From positions 279,360-343,359 of the forward strand of contig LSRX01000180.1 of NCBI GenBank assembly GCA_001939145.1: a stretch of 64,000 bases of DNA, read 5' to 3'. Made by a program: the position numbers and the translations under genes. Below are positions 1-11,482 of this stretch, piece by piece. Within the stretch, counting starts at the first letter, position 1; every line of letters begins with the position of its first letter. Under the pieces are notes generated by a model. It was not told the DNA's origin. It searched no databases and saw only the letters and a list, made by a program, of their open reading frames with translations. Origin of the DNA: Symbiodinium microadriaticum. Its lineage: Eukaryota; Sar; Dinophyceae; Suessiales; Symbiodiniaceae.

Positions 1-245
1 ATGTACATATATGCATATGTGCATGTATATACATATATTTTATAATATCTCTACATGTGTGTACACTTTTTGAATGCACATATAACTGTATGAGACTATA
101 TGTATATAATTATATATATGTGTGTATACTTATGATTGTTTACTTATGTCTTGTTTATATTCATCTATTTGGGTATTTACATGCTCGTTTACATTGCTAT
201 ATGTGGTATTATCTGCAGATTATGTGTATACATATTTATCCACAT

Positions 246-276
<31 letters not shown>

Positions 277-480
277 TACATACAGACATACATACATATG
301 TACACAGGCACACACACATATGTATATATATATATATACATATGTATCTATATAGAGATGTACGTACATACACACTCACACACACGCACCCACACACACA
401 CACACACACACACATGCGTACATACATACAGGCACATACATAGGTATGTATACATATGTGTGCGTAAATGTATATAAAAA
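1..480. repeat. Compound microsatellite block
   Basis: The stretch is made of short simple repeats. There is alternating TA/TG sequence at 1-240, a CAGA/CATA run from about 244 to 300, TA dinucleotides near 322-340 and CA dinucleotides near 365-415. Reading frames through it encode only Y/H/T/C-rich low-complexity peptides, so none is called as a gene. Confidence 0.9.
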
Positions 481-585
481 TTTTTATAATAGTTGAAACG
501 ACACATCAGCATGAAGCGTGCCAAATCGGAAGCCGACACGAGGTCAAGGCATGTAGGAAGTGCAGTACGCGTGTTGCGGCAGCAG

Positions 586-3500
586 GACAAGCTTCTCTCT
601 GACGTGGAGGACAGTCAGGTTCAGGTCAAAGGGTACGTTTGGCCGTATGACACAGGACAGCCACAACAGCAGCAACCCGCTGCCAAATACAAGGCTGGCA
701 ACAGTTCCAAAATCCCAACCGTCGCTTGTGCGACTTCAGCCGTGACCCTTTCTCGCACTTCGAATGGTTCAACCCCATAGAACACATTATTTGGTAGATT
801 AAAGGGGGTTGGTACGCTGCGGCGACAGCAACGTGACGTGTCATCTGCAAGTACTGTTTGTCGCTCTCTTTTGCGACGGAACTGGGAGCATTAGCTTAGG
901 CAATGCTCACAATGTCCCTCCCCACTCTTCAGCAAGTTAGGTTTGAAGCTTTGAAACCCAAGGTTCAGGGGCAGAGCTGTGTGTCAGTCTTGAGTGAGTT
1001 GAGAGCTTCTGGCTTCATCTTCAAGGTTCACACTGTTCTAGGTTTTAGTGCAGTCTTGTTTGTTTCAGTATAGAATTCTGGCTCGTTTCAGTATAGTATT
1101 CTTGTTTGTTTCGATATGGTTTAGTAAACCAGGGATAGTCGATTAAAGTGACTTGTCTTGCTTTCGGTTGTTGGAGGTTTTCCACGGCCTGGGGTGCCCT
1201 ATTTCCTAAACCCCCAAAAAACCCTAAAACCCTAAACCCGAAACCCCAAAAAACCCTAAAACCCTAAACCCTTAACCCAAAAAAACCCTAAAGCCATAAA
1301 CCCCAAAAAACCCTAAAACCCTAAACCCTAAACCCAAAAAGCCCTAAAACCCTAAAGTATTTCGAGGAGCCGGCTCCTTCGCCATCCGCCTCCAGCGTTC
1401 AGTTGAGGCCTTCCGCGTCTTGTTGGGTTGGGGGACTCACTAGGACCGGTTTACGGTTTAGGGTTTAGGAACGGCAGAGAAGGCAATGCTGGCAGTCATC
1501 AAGTCCGGTTTCAAAAAGGGTTTAGGCACTAGGATCGTTTCTGTTAGATTGGGTTGTGTTTTTGTCATTCTTTGTGGTATGTATGTTTCCACTTATGTCA
1601 TGTATGTCTGCTTGATTGTTTAGACAACGCCGGAAGCAGCCACTGCCTGTTGCAAAGCTGCCGCACATTGACATCACATCTACCCCCTACACCTCATGGC
1701 GGGTCCGATGCACCTGCGTGCCCCTTTGCGTGAAGCGCGCTTATCTTAAGTCCCGAAAAGCTGCCGCATTCTGAGGTTTTGGGCTTCAGGGTTTAGGGTT
1801 TAAAGGTTTAAGGGGCTGCAAACCAGATGCAACACAAGGGTTTAAGGAACGCGGAAAACTACCAAATCTCTGTTGCAACGTGTTTCGTAAATGCCATGAC
1901 AACGGCAAACATTGGAATGCTCCTGCCATTAGTTGCTCTGTTTCATGGCTTGAAATTGATTCCAAAACTACAGCAGCAATGAGCACGAGAAGTTCCTAGG
2001 TGCACGACCCTGGTTGCAGAGAAGGCCGAACTCCAGAAGGCGGATCGACTGATGTTGACTTTTTAGGGTTTAGGGCATGGCAGACTCAAGATTTTTGACT
2101 ACCAAGGCTTGGGTTTGGGATCTGACAGTGTTCGGGTAGGCTGCAGTGTTTAGAGCGGCAGCCATGAACTGACGAGGAAGGTTTCCTTGTGATTCTGGGA
2201 AGGGGGCCGTCGGCAGCAACAACAATTCCACCACCAGGCATTGTTCAATCTTCCAAGGGAATGCAAAGGACCACAGTTCTGTTCGAGTTGAATTTTCTGC
2301 CAGTGGTCCACCAAAGTCCAGCAGCAACACGCTGTGCGGTAGTCTCTCGTCCTTGCCAGCCGACCCTTTGACATCCAGGTAGCATATCCCAGGCCTTTCA
2401 AACTTCGGGTTCAGGGTTTGGTAAGTCTAGGAAGGCCTTTCGAAAATCGGGTTCAGGGTTTAGTACGTCCAGGAAGGCCTTTCAAACTTCGGGTTCAGGG
2501 TTTAGTAAGTCTAGGAAGGCCTTTCAAACTTCGGGTTCACGGTTTGGTAAGCCTGGGAAGGCCTTTCAAACTTCGGGTTCACGGTTTGGTAAGCCTGGGA
2601 AGGCCTTTCAAAAATAGGTTTCAGGGCTTAGTAAGTCTCGCAAGGCCTTTCAAAAATCGGGTTCAGGGCCTAGTAAGTCTAGGAAGGCCTGTCAAACTTC
2701 GGGTTCAGGGTTTATTAAAGTCTAGGAAGGCCTTTCACCAACTTCGGGTTCAGGGTTTAGTAAGTCTAGGAAGGCCTTTCAAACTTCGGGTTCACGGTTT
2801 GGTAAGCCTGGGAAGGCCTTTCAAACTTCGGGTTCACGGTTTGGTAAGCCTGGGAAGGCCTTTCAAAAATAGGTTTCAGGGCTTAGTAAGTCTCGCAAGG
2901 CCTTTCAAAAATCGGGTTCAGGGCCTAGTAAGTCTAGGAAGGCCTGTCAAACTTCGGGTTCAGGGTTTATTAAAGTCTAGGAAGGCCTTTCACCAACTTC
3001 GGGCTCAGGGTTTAGTAAGTCTAGGAAGGCCTTTCCAAAATCGGGTTCAGGGCTTAATAAGTCTGGGAACACCCAAACACCACGAGGAGTTGGAGGAGCT
3101 GACCAAAGCCTTTGCCGAGCTGCAGGCCTGAATACTGTGAGTGCAGCCTTGGGATTCATTTCCAGAACTCTCGTTAAAGCCCAAAGAAAGTAAGACCGGC
3201 CCCCAAGCATTTCCCCCCTCCGAATTGAATTAAGGCGCTACTAGGCCCTAATAGTTTTTTGATGAACTTACAAGTCTTCCCTCGGCGAGTGTAGGACTGG
3301 TAGCATGTAGAGTGGAGTGGAAGTTGATAACTCCACGCTCATCTTCTCAGGGGCTTGTTCTGGCTATCTGGGTCATGCTGTTGCTTGAGAAGCAAATCGC
3401 ATTTGTCAGCATTACTGTACCTCCTCTCCCAAAGAGTTCGTTGCAACTTCCTTGAGAGGAGCAGATACAAGAAAAGGAGGACCGAAGCACGGTGCGTCTT

Positions 3501-6500
3501 GCAGCTTCTGTGATGGCGCCCTCTGTGGTTTCGCGCCAGTAAGGGCCTTTGTCTGCCAATAATTTCACTAGTGCCCCGAGAACCCAATACCCCTTAATTC
3601 AGGAGTGTACCTTAGCTTCTAGGGGCCTTAGTGTTATGATTCAAGGTCATATTCCTTAACTAAGGGATATTGGGTTCCCTGCGTGACCACGAGCCCCCCA
3701 AGTTGTTGACCCTCGTGGCCCGCCTCCACGTGGAAAGATATTGGGCAGGGCTTCCCAGAGAACCCTATATCCCTTAATTAAGGAATATACCTGAAATCAT
3801 AATATTAAGGCCTCTAGAATTTAAGGCACACTCCTCAATTAAGGGATATTGGGTTCTCTGGGTTCGGTTCGGCCTCCGGCTCATGGAGTTCCTGCATGCG
3901 CATGGGTAGTTCTCTAGACTAGGGTCCCTTTTTTAAGTCCCCCAATATAGTATGGCACCCGTATAAAAAAAGACATAGCAACTTTGTAATCGGCTTTCTA
4001 AGTTGGTGCCATGCTTGAAGGAGTGGGATCCTAGGAAAGATAGGTACCTCGAGAGATTTGTTCGACCAAGCACCGGCGGGTAATATGGGGGCCTGAGTAA
4101 TTATCCCCGGAGGACTCCTTATGAGTCCTGTGGCTATTCTTCTACTTCAATAGAGAATATACACCAAAACTTTATTGAATTTCGAGGCCCTTATATTGCT
4201 TGTAGCAGCTCCGTCGGCGGGGAGTCAGGAGGGCCCCATGGAGAACGAGACGGCGGAGGTCGAGAAGGACTGCACGAACATGAGTCGTAGAGGTTTTTTT
4301 ATCGTCATTACTAATGCTAGCAATTAGTTATGTTATGATCGTGGTGGTTGTGATAAGTATCATTATTGCTGTTGATGCCCGTTCAACATGCACCCGCAAA
4401 TGGCGAGCACAATGCGAAAATTTGTACTTGTTTTGTGCTGGTGGGCTAGGGTCCCGGAATTTTCGACTTCCCTGTGATCCATCTCCAGAATCAGCAGCAT
4501 CCACTGTGCCATGTGTGTACCAGCCTTCAGGTGATCTTGGAAATTCTGCGAGAGGCAAAAAACAATGCCTGATTTCCCCATCTACCTGCTTGCCTAACAT
4601 ACAGCATCATACTGACTCATGTCATACGGCCGGCAATGCATGCATACATGCATATAGACACTCATACTTCTGTGTTTGCATACATGCATACATGCATGCA
4701 TACATACAGCCATACGTATGTGCATGCATGCATGCATGCACGCATGCATACAAAAATATGCATTGTGCGTGCATGCATGTATGCAGCCATGCGTATGTGC
4801 GTGCATACATGAATACATGAATGCATGCATAGCAACCGTACACATGTACATGCACACGTCACATGTGACTCTCGATGCATGCGCCCATTCATCCATCCAT
4901 CCATGCATGCATGCCCAGCCGCATCGTGTGAACTTTCTGTCGACCTCCGGGTGATTGACCCTCTGCATTTCGCCGGCCTACCAAACCAAGCCCCTGGCCG
5001 CAAGCAGATTTGGCTTCGATAAAGCTGACTGGGTTTGGTTTGGCATTTTTGCGCCCGTGGATCTTGTGTAGACTAGACTAGATGCCCCTGGCGTGGGAGC
5101 CCGAATCCTCTCTCTCACACGGAGCTCAAGCCTACCTGTTCAAGCACGCCTACTGCATGTGTTGAAGCTGTGTGACGTGCACAAAGAGCACCAACTTAAG
5201 TAAAAAGGAGCTGAAAGCTGCAAGCCGCATTTCGCTGCCATCGCAAACTAAACCACAATTAGCCCCAAGATTCAGGGAAAGCTTCATGTTGACCCTTTAA
5301 CTTCCGAGCGCGAGATTTTCAACCCTGCTGATTGCGGACCTTAAACAAGCCTTTTCAAACATAGGCTAGGAACTTGAGGTTTTTTTATACCATACGAAGA
5401 CAACTAAAAAAAGGCACTGCAAGTATAGGGGATACTCTTATCTACTAATTCTGAGCTGTGAGGAGCTGGGAGAGCTGGCGACGGCATATTCGGAGATCCA
5501 GGTCTCTTCGGCATGAACATGCACGGGCACCTTTTCGGGCAGCAAAGGGCTTAGGAAGTTTAGGGTTCAGGGGTCAAGGATTTAGGAGTCTAGGGTTTTC
5601 ACAAGTCCTGATGCAAAAAGTCGGTGGAAGGTCACGCTAGACATGAGCCCAGTGGTTGAAACAAGGAATAGTCGGAATAATTAGAAACCATGTGTACATG
5701 CGTTTACAAAAAGTCTCTATATACATATGGCACCCGACACCCCCAAAAGCTGTTCGATTTTGGAGCTCCGGCATGGGTTTGGGCAAGGCCTTGTTCAGGT
5801 TTTAAGATTTTGGTGAGTTTCAAAGCCTGGCTTTGTTAAGTAGTTGTCTTGTCAGCATTCCACATGTGCTCTGTATAGGTTTTAGAGGTTTAGGGTGCTA
5901 GAGATAGAGGGTTTGAGGCTTCAGGTAAGAGCTTGAGGAGGGCAGGCTATCCCCGAGGTAACGGATGAATGGCAGATTCTCATTTCAGCATCACGTCCGC
6001 AAAATCCTAGGATTAGGGGTTAAGGCTAAGCTCTAAAGCACAGAAACGAGTGCGAGACAGCAAAACTTGCGAAGTTGGACGTGTTTTGTCGAGAGCGGAG
6101 GGTGACTGCCGAGCTGATTGCGACAAAGTGAAAGTCTCGGGCACAAGCTACGAGGACGAAGAACGCACCGGAGGGATCACAAAGAACACCGCAACCTCAG
6201 AACGACCACGCAAGATCAGGAAAAGCTACCAATCACAAGAGCGAAAAACACCGAATCGGCAGGATACAACCACAGCACCAGCACACCGGCATATGCGCGT
6301 ATTCGTGGCGTTTGTTGCTCCTCCATGTATTTGCTGTAGCTTCCGTAACATTGAAGAGCTTGAGTGGTTCTAACACTGAAAGGTTTCAGCATTTCAGAGA
6401 TTGAGACTTCAGAGGCCAATGGCTTGCGATATGTAGGGTCCTCTTTGAAGGGTACTTCTACTTTGGGGTTTTATAATCCGGTCCTGTGGGAGTCGAGGGG

Positions 6501-9500
6501 GAAGGTTTTCGGAGATTCTGGGCTTTTTGGTGTGTTGGAGTTGGAGTTTTCGGGTGTAACATCAGGGAGGGGAGTAGGATTTAGGAAGTTTAGGGTTGAG
6601 TGTAGGGGTCTGGGACTCGTTTCCAGGATCGATATCGATTGTGGGGTTTTTATCATGTCCTGAAAAACTCCTAAACCTTCAGCATGAGCTTTGCAGCTGC
6701 GCAAGGCCGCTCAAAGACTAAACGGAAAGTCGCTTTTTGCAAGCATTCTGTAACAGCCGCAACAGCTTTCAAGAGCCAGAACAGTACGATGTGTGTTGGT
6801 GACTTTCTGCAAATCATGGGACTCTTAGCCGGTGCAGGTTTCCTTCCGCAACGAGAAGCAGCTGCGCATGAAGGCGGAGGTGTCCCCCAATTTTAGGCGT
6901 TGCTGAGATTTGGCACTGCTTGTGACACGGTCTTTTCATCGCTGCTTCAAGCTACTGGAATGCCTTCGTGCTTGCAGTCACAGAGCCGTAGACCTCTCAG
7001 TCTGGCAAGCTAATCGTCTAGCGAGTCTGGTGCCTGTCCATGTGCCTGCACTGTACGCAAATCGCTCCCGCCTGTTCGTCTATGGGTACACGCATGTGTG
7101 TTTCTGCTCGTTGTTCAGCGTGCGCATGTCCGGCTGTTTGCCATCCTCAGTCCGGCAAATCCTCTGTAATATGTAAGCTCGTAACTTGAGAATACCTTGG
7201 TTCTTTTGAAAAATGAAGCCAATGGCCCGAGGACTATTGTTGGCCAACCCCTCACGGTTTGCAAACAGCCGACCTTAAGACACCTGCCACGTCCGGTCTG
7301 TCCGAGTTTGAGCGGCGACACCCTAAACCCAACAAGCTATGAAACCCTACTGAACCAACCCTAAACCTAACCCCGAAGATCCTAAAGCTCAAGCCCTGAA
7401 CGCGCTAAACCCTAAGCCCTAAAACTCCGCCCCCGAACCCTAAAACTCCAAATCCTAAGCCCTGGAACCTTGACCCCAAGCCCTAAAACCCCAAGCCCTA
7501 AACCTTACATAAACCCTTATAGAACGCTACAGAATCCCTTAGAAGGAGCCATCAAAGGAACCCTAAACCCTAAGCGGATTCTTCTGACTCCACCCTGCCA
7601 TGCGGGCTCGTCCTAGCTAGGTGGGAGGCAAAAAAAAGCCCTCAACCCTGAACCCTTAAGCCCTAAGCCCTCAACCCTTAAGCCTCAAACCCTAAACCCT
7701 TAAGCCCTAAACCCTAAACCCTTAAGCCCTAAACCCTAACACCCTTAAGCCTCAAACCCTAAACCCTTAAGCCCTAAACCCTAAACCCTTAAGCCCTAAA
7801 CCCTAACACCCTTAAGCCTCAAACCCTAAACCCTTAAGCCCTAAACCCTAAACCCTTAAGCCCTAAACCCTTAAGCCCTAAACCCTAAACCCTTAAGCCC
7901 TAAACCCTTAAGCCCTAAACTCTAACACCCTTAAGCCCTAAACCCTCAACCCTAAAAGCCCGTAAGCCTAAAGCCCTAAGCCCTAAAAGCCCTGAAACCC
8001 TAAAGCCCTGAAAAGGAAGCCTTCTCGCCAGGCAGCTCTCCAGTCGGCCAGGCAGGAGCTGCAGGCTGGACCGGACGCCGTGGCATTGCTTTAGGGGGGT
8101 TTTAGGATTCACGGCTTCCGGATTTAGGGTTTAGGGTTTAGGGCTTTAGGGGGTTTTAGGATTCACGGGCTTCGGCGTTTGCGAGTTTTTTTTTTCGGTT
8201 TAGCGTTTCGTTGGGGTTGTAGGATAGAGCTTTTGGGATGCTAGGGTCTAAGGGTTTGGCAAGGGTTTTAGGATTTTGTGCGTTAGGGTCTTTTTTTGTG
8301 AATTTAAGATCTTGGGTTCGGTAAGGATTTCGGATTTTGCAATTGAGGGCGCTTGCGATTTCAGGATTGGGGGTTCGGTGAGGGTTTTTCAGATTTCATG
8401 GTTAAGGATTTTTGCAAACTCAGGGTTCAGGGTTTAGCAACAATGTTTTCAGGTTTAGGATGGTTTAGTTTTCTTTTGCAATTTTAGGACATAGGGTTTG
8501 GCGAAGGTTTTAGGATTTTTGGGCTTTCAGGGGTTTGGCGTGTTTAGGGTCTAGCGTTTGGTTAGGGTGTTGTTTGAACTTTAGGGTTTAAGGTTATTGC
8601 GATGGGGTTTTAGGATAGGCTTTTTGCGTTTTAGGGATGTACAGTAAGAGTCAGTATATGTATTCTGCTAGGGTTTTGTGTGTTTGCGCTTTTATAGGGT
8701 CTAGGGTTTTGTAAGGATTTAGGATGTTACGGGTTTTTGTTTTCTTAGGGCAAAGCGTTTGGAAAGGGCTTCAGGACTTTAGGGCTCAGGTNTTTTAGGG
8801 TTTTGGAGTTTTGCTTTTTTAGGGTCTGGCGTTTAGTAAGCATTTTAGGGTTTAGGGTCTTAGGGTTTGTGCGTCTTTTCTGCATAGGGTTTGGTAAGGG
8901 TTTCAGAATGGGTATAGACTAGAGTTTCAGCGATTTTGGGGTTTAGGGTTTAGGGTTTGGAAAGGATTTTAGGGTTTTGGAGTTTTGCTTTTTTAGGGTC
9001 TGGCGTTTAGTAAGCATTTTAGGGTTTAGGGTCTTAGGGTTTGTGCGTCTTTTCTGCATAGGGTTTGGTAAGGGTTTCAGAATGGGTATAGACTAGAGTT
9101 TCAGCGATTTTGGGGTTTAGGGTTTAGGGTTTGGAAAGGATTTTAGGGTTTTGGAGTTTTGCTTTTTTAGGGTCTGGCGTTTAGTAAGCATTTTAGGGTT
9201 TAGGGTCTTAGGGTTTGTGCGTCTTTTCTGCATAGGGTTTGGTAAGGGTTTCAGAATGGGTATAGACTAGAGTTTCAGCGATTTTGGGGTTTAGGGTTTA
9301 GGGTTTGGAAAGGATTTTAGGGTTTTGGAGTTTTGCTTTTTTAGGGTCTGGCGTTTAGTAAGCATTTTAGGGTTTAGGGTCTTAGGGTTTGTGCGTCTTT
9401 TCTGCATAGGGTTTGGTAAGGGTTTCAGAATGGGTATAGACTAGAGTTTCAGCGATTTTGGGGTTTAGGGTTTAGGGTTTGGAAAGGATTTTAGGGTTTT

Positions 9501-11482
9501 GGAGTTTTGCTTTTTTAGGGTCTGGCGTTTAGTAAGCATTTTAGGGTTTAGGGTCTTAGGGTTTGTGCGTCTTTTCTGCATAGGGTTTGGTAAGGGTTTC
9601 AGAATGGGTATAGACTAGAGTTTCAGCGATTTTGGGGTTTAGGGTTTAGGGTTTGGAAAGGATTTTAGGGTTTTGGAGTTTTGCTTTTTTAGGGTCTGGC
9701 GTTTAGTAAGCATTTTAGGGTTTAGGGTCTTAGGGTTTGTGCGTCTTTTCTGCATAGGGTTTGGTAAGGGTTTCAGAATGGGTATAGACTAGAGTTTCAG
9801 CGATTTTGGGGTTTAGGGTTTAGGGTTTGGAAAGGATTTTAGGGTTTTGGAGTTTTGCTTTTTTAGGGTCTGGCGTTTAGTAAGCATTTTAGGGTTTAGG
9901 GTCTTAGGGTTTGTGCGTCTTTTCTGCATAGGGTTTGGTAAGGGTTTCAGAATGGGTATAGACTAGAGTTTCAGCGATTTTGGGGTTTAGGGTTTAGGGT
10001 TTGGAAAGGATTTTAGGGTTTTGGAGTTTTGCTTTTTTAGGGTCTGGCGTTTAGTAAGCATTTTAGGGTTTAGGGTCTTAGGGTTTGTGCGTCTTTTCTG
10101 CATAGGGTTTGGTAAGGGTTTCAGAATGGGTATAGACTAGAGTTTCAGCGATTTTGGGGTTTAGGGTTTAGGGTTTGGAAAGGATTTTAGGGTTTTGGAG
10201 TTTTGCTTTTTTAGGGTCTGGCGTTTAGTAAGCATTTTAGGGTTTAGGGTCTTAGGGTTTGTGCGTCTTTTCTGCATAGGGTTTGGTAAGGGTTTCAGAA
10301 TGGGTATAGACTAGAGTTTCAGCGATTTTGGGGTTTAGGGTTTATTTAGTAAGGCTTTGGAATAGGGTTTTTGCGATTTTAGATTTTAGTGTCTAGGGTT
10401 CCGTAAGGTTGGGATGTTAGGGTTTACGGTGTCTGCGATTTTTGTTGAACTGTGGGGTTTTGGGTGGTTGCGATTTTTTCAGGGTTTAGGGCTTTTTGCG
10501 ATGTTAGGGTTTTAGGGCTTAGTTATAGTTAGTAAGGGTGTAGGATTTAGGTTTTTGCCATTTAGGGTTTAGGGTTTAGTAAGGGTTTCAGGATTGAAGG
10601 TTTCGGGTTGGGCCCGCTGCTTCCCAAAGGCGCCACCACAAATGATCTCGTAATGAGGCCCGACCAGCCGCCCTGAGATTTTTCCCAGATCGTGCTAGCC
10701 CCCCCCCGTTCCGAAGTTCTTGCTGCAGGAGCACGCTCAGCGCGATTCAAGCTCTGCTGATGACGACAAGCATGGTGCTGAGATGGTGTACAGTGGTTCG
10801 GGCAGAGACCTTCTTCGGGGATGTTCGGCAGTTGAAGTTGCCTGTGTCCTCAGCATCGTACCAGACAGGTTCAGAATTTCAACCTCTCCAGGGCCGGGCA
10901 GGCCCGCTTTGAGAGAGACCTGTGGTTCAACGCGAGAGCGTGGAGTAGTCATGACCGACATAGATACTCAAGGCCGGGGAAGTCGCACCGAGCTGGAAGA
11001 TGGACCCCAAGCCCCAAACTGGGATCATCCTCTCCCTCCACCTTCTGCTGGTTCTCTCCACAACCCTGTAGACCCTGCGATCACAACCGTCCTCCCCTGT
11101 TCTGGTGGACTAGACTAAGGCAAGAGCAAGCGGCAGCCTTGGAGGAAGCCCGCCGCAAAGTCATCGAGATGGAGGTGCTGGCTTTCACTGGGCTTTGAAT
11201 GGGGTTCCACAAAATTTTCAGGGGGCCGCCTTAGGGATCACGTTAACATACCATAAGGTAATTCTTGCTGGGTTTTGTTACCATGAAGGGAGGCTATTTT
11301 GGTTTAAGGCATGCGTTCAGCAACTCCCGCGAGCATCAAGGGTTTAGGGTTTAGGGGGCTATGCTTTGATTCCGTTGCCTCTAAACAATACACGGTGTAC
11401 TTGCTTTGCTTGATCCGAAGGAGCTGCTCGAAAAGCAGGAGAAGTCTTACCAAGAGCTCCGGCTCGGGGCCCAAGAATCAAC
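586..11482 (+). CDS. Multi-exon coiled-coil protein, partial exon model (gene A)
   Basis: I infer a gene made of small exons that share the splice style of the tubulin gene downstream (AG followed by G at the acceptor; G followed by T, C or A at the donor). Candidate exons are 586-632 (DKLLSDVEDSQVQVK), 3087-3125 (ELEELTKAFAELQ), 4229-4292 (EGPMENETAEVEKDC...), 5463-5501 (ELGELATAYSEIQ), 6838-6879 (VSFRNEKQLRMKAE), 8032-8064 (AALQSARQELQ), 10729-10774, 11120-11174 (QEQAAALEEARRKVIEME) and 11421-11482 (ELLEKQEKSYQELRLGAQES). Most begin and end in phase 0, so several join without a frame shift. The translated pieces are rich in E, K, Q, L and A with heptad-like spacing, which suggests a cytoskeletal or scaffolding coiled coil. 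I cannot name the family. Exons are certainly missing, and this could be more than one gene. A weaker piece near 2020-2055 (EKAELQKADRL) may also belong. Confidence 0.45.
1205..1360. repeat. Interstitial CCCTAAA-type array
   Basis: Degenerate copies of the plant-type telomere heptamer on the C-rich strand, with extra A residues (AAACCCCAAAAAACCCTAAAACCC style). Isolated TTTAGGG copies follow at 1455-1470, 1788-1805 and 2064-2075. Confidence 0.85.
2400..3075 (+). repeat. 42-bp tandem repeat with 255-bp higher-order unit
   Basis: About 16 monomers of roughly 42 bp (core AAGGCCTTTCAAACTTCGGG with TTCAGGGTTTAGTAAGTCT) lie head to tail. Variants with CACCAACTT insertions or AAAATAGG recur in a fixed order, so the block from about 2536 repeats at about 2791 with a 255-bp period (six monomers). 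Because 42 and 255 are multiples of three, the array stays open as a 14-residue peptide repeat (LVSLGRPFKLRVQG type) that runs into the exon candidate at 3087. I read it as DNA repeat, not as protein. Confidence 0.85.
3574..3683 (+). mobile_element. ~110-bp MITE-like element, copy A
   Basis: The ends are inverted repeats: GAGAACCCAATACCCCTTAA on the left (from 3578) and TTAACTAAGGGATATTGGG followed by TTCCC on the right (to 3679). The interior contains AGGAGTGTACCTTAGCTTCT and TTATGATTCAAGGTCATA. The whole is closely similar to the reverse complement of 3754-3862. No open frame and no convincing target-site duplication were seen. Confidence 0.65.
3754..3862 (-). mobile_element. ~110-bp MITE-like element, copy B (inverted)
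   Basis: It starts CCCAGAGAACCCTATATCCC and ends GGATATTGGGTTCTCTGGG, a terminal inverted repeat. Its reverse complement matches copy A along its length, including the GGAGTGTGCCTTA and TTATGATTTCAGGTATATTC interior. The two copies are separated by about 70 bp of unrelated sequence. Confidence 0.65.
4625..4915. repeat. TGCATACA/GCATGCAT microsatellite
   Basis: Interleaved GCATACAT, GCATGCAT and CATCCATC tetramers. Long H/M/A/C-rich frames on both strands are by-products of the repeat. Confidence 0.9.
5502..6837. other. Intergenic or intronic spacer, degenerate TTTAGGG
   Basis: Scattered TTTAGG-like words (5560-5600, 5880-5925, 6580-6600) lie in otherwise unique sequence. Open frames of 60-107 codons overlap one another on both strands without family resemblance or codon bias that I can recognise. 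If gene A is real this is one of its introns. Confidence 0.5.
7318..7995. repeat. Large CCCTAAA / CCCTTAAG telomere-like array
   Basis: A dense array of CCCTAAACCCTTAAGCCCTAA-type words, with CTAAGCCCTTAAGC derivatives and a locally regular period (CCCTTAAGCCTCAAACCCTAAA blocks at about 7675-7940). It ends beside the coiled-coil exon candidate at 8032. Confidence 0.9.
7612..7637 (+). repeat. 23-bp dispersed motif, copy 1
   Basis: Reads CCTAGCTAGGT then GGGAGGCAAAAA. The same motif with at most three changes occurs at 51819-51842 and 61578-61600. Here it sits between two CCCTAAA-type blocks. Confidence 0.6.
8065..8794 (+). repeat. Degenerate TTTAGGG-derived sequence
   Basis: G/T-rich sequence with frequent TTTAGGG, TTTAGGAT and TTTGCGATTT words, but no clear period. 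A single ambiguous base lies at 8792. No coding frame. Confidence 0.7.
8795..10343 (+). repeat. 174-bp satellite, nine copies
   Basis: The word AGGGTCTGGCGTTTAGTAAG recurs at 8821, 8995, 9169, 9343, 9517, 9691, 9865, 10039 and 10213, exactly 174 bp apart each time. By eye the units are identical or nearly so. Each contains several TTTAGGG heptamers, plus TAAGGGTTTCAGAATGGG and TATAGACTAGAGTTTCAGCG. The sharp period and lack of decay point to recent amplification or continuing homogenisation. Short reads would probably collapse it, so the true copy number may be higher. Confidence 0.95.
10344..10600 (+). repeat. Degenerate TTTAGGG tail of the satellite
   Basis: TTTAGGG-like and TTTGCGATTTT words continue without the 174-bp period. 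They give way to unique sequence before the exon candidate at 10729. Confidence 0.7.

Noticed and set aside
2418..3131. 237-codon frame through the 42-bp repeat as a gene
   Set aside because: The frame follows from repeat periods divisible by three. The peptide has no domain, and the DNA repeat explains it.
8795..10343. CRISPR-like array
   Set aside because: The 174-bp unit repeats in full with no unique spacers, and the genome is eukaryotic.
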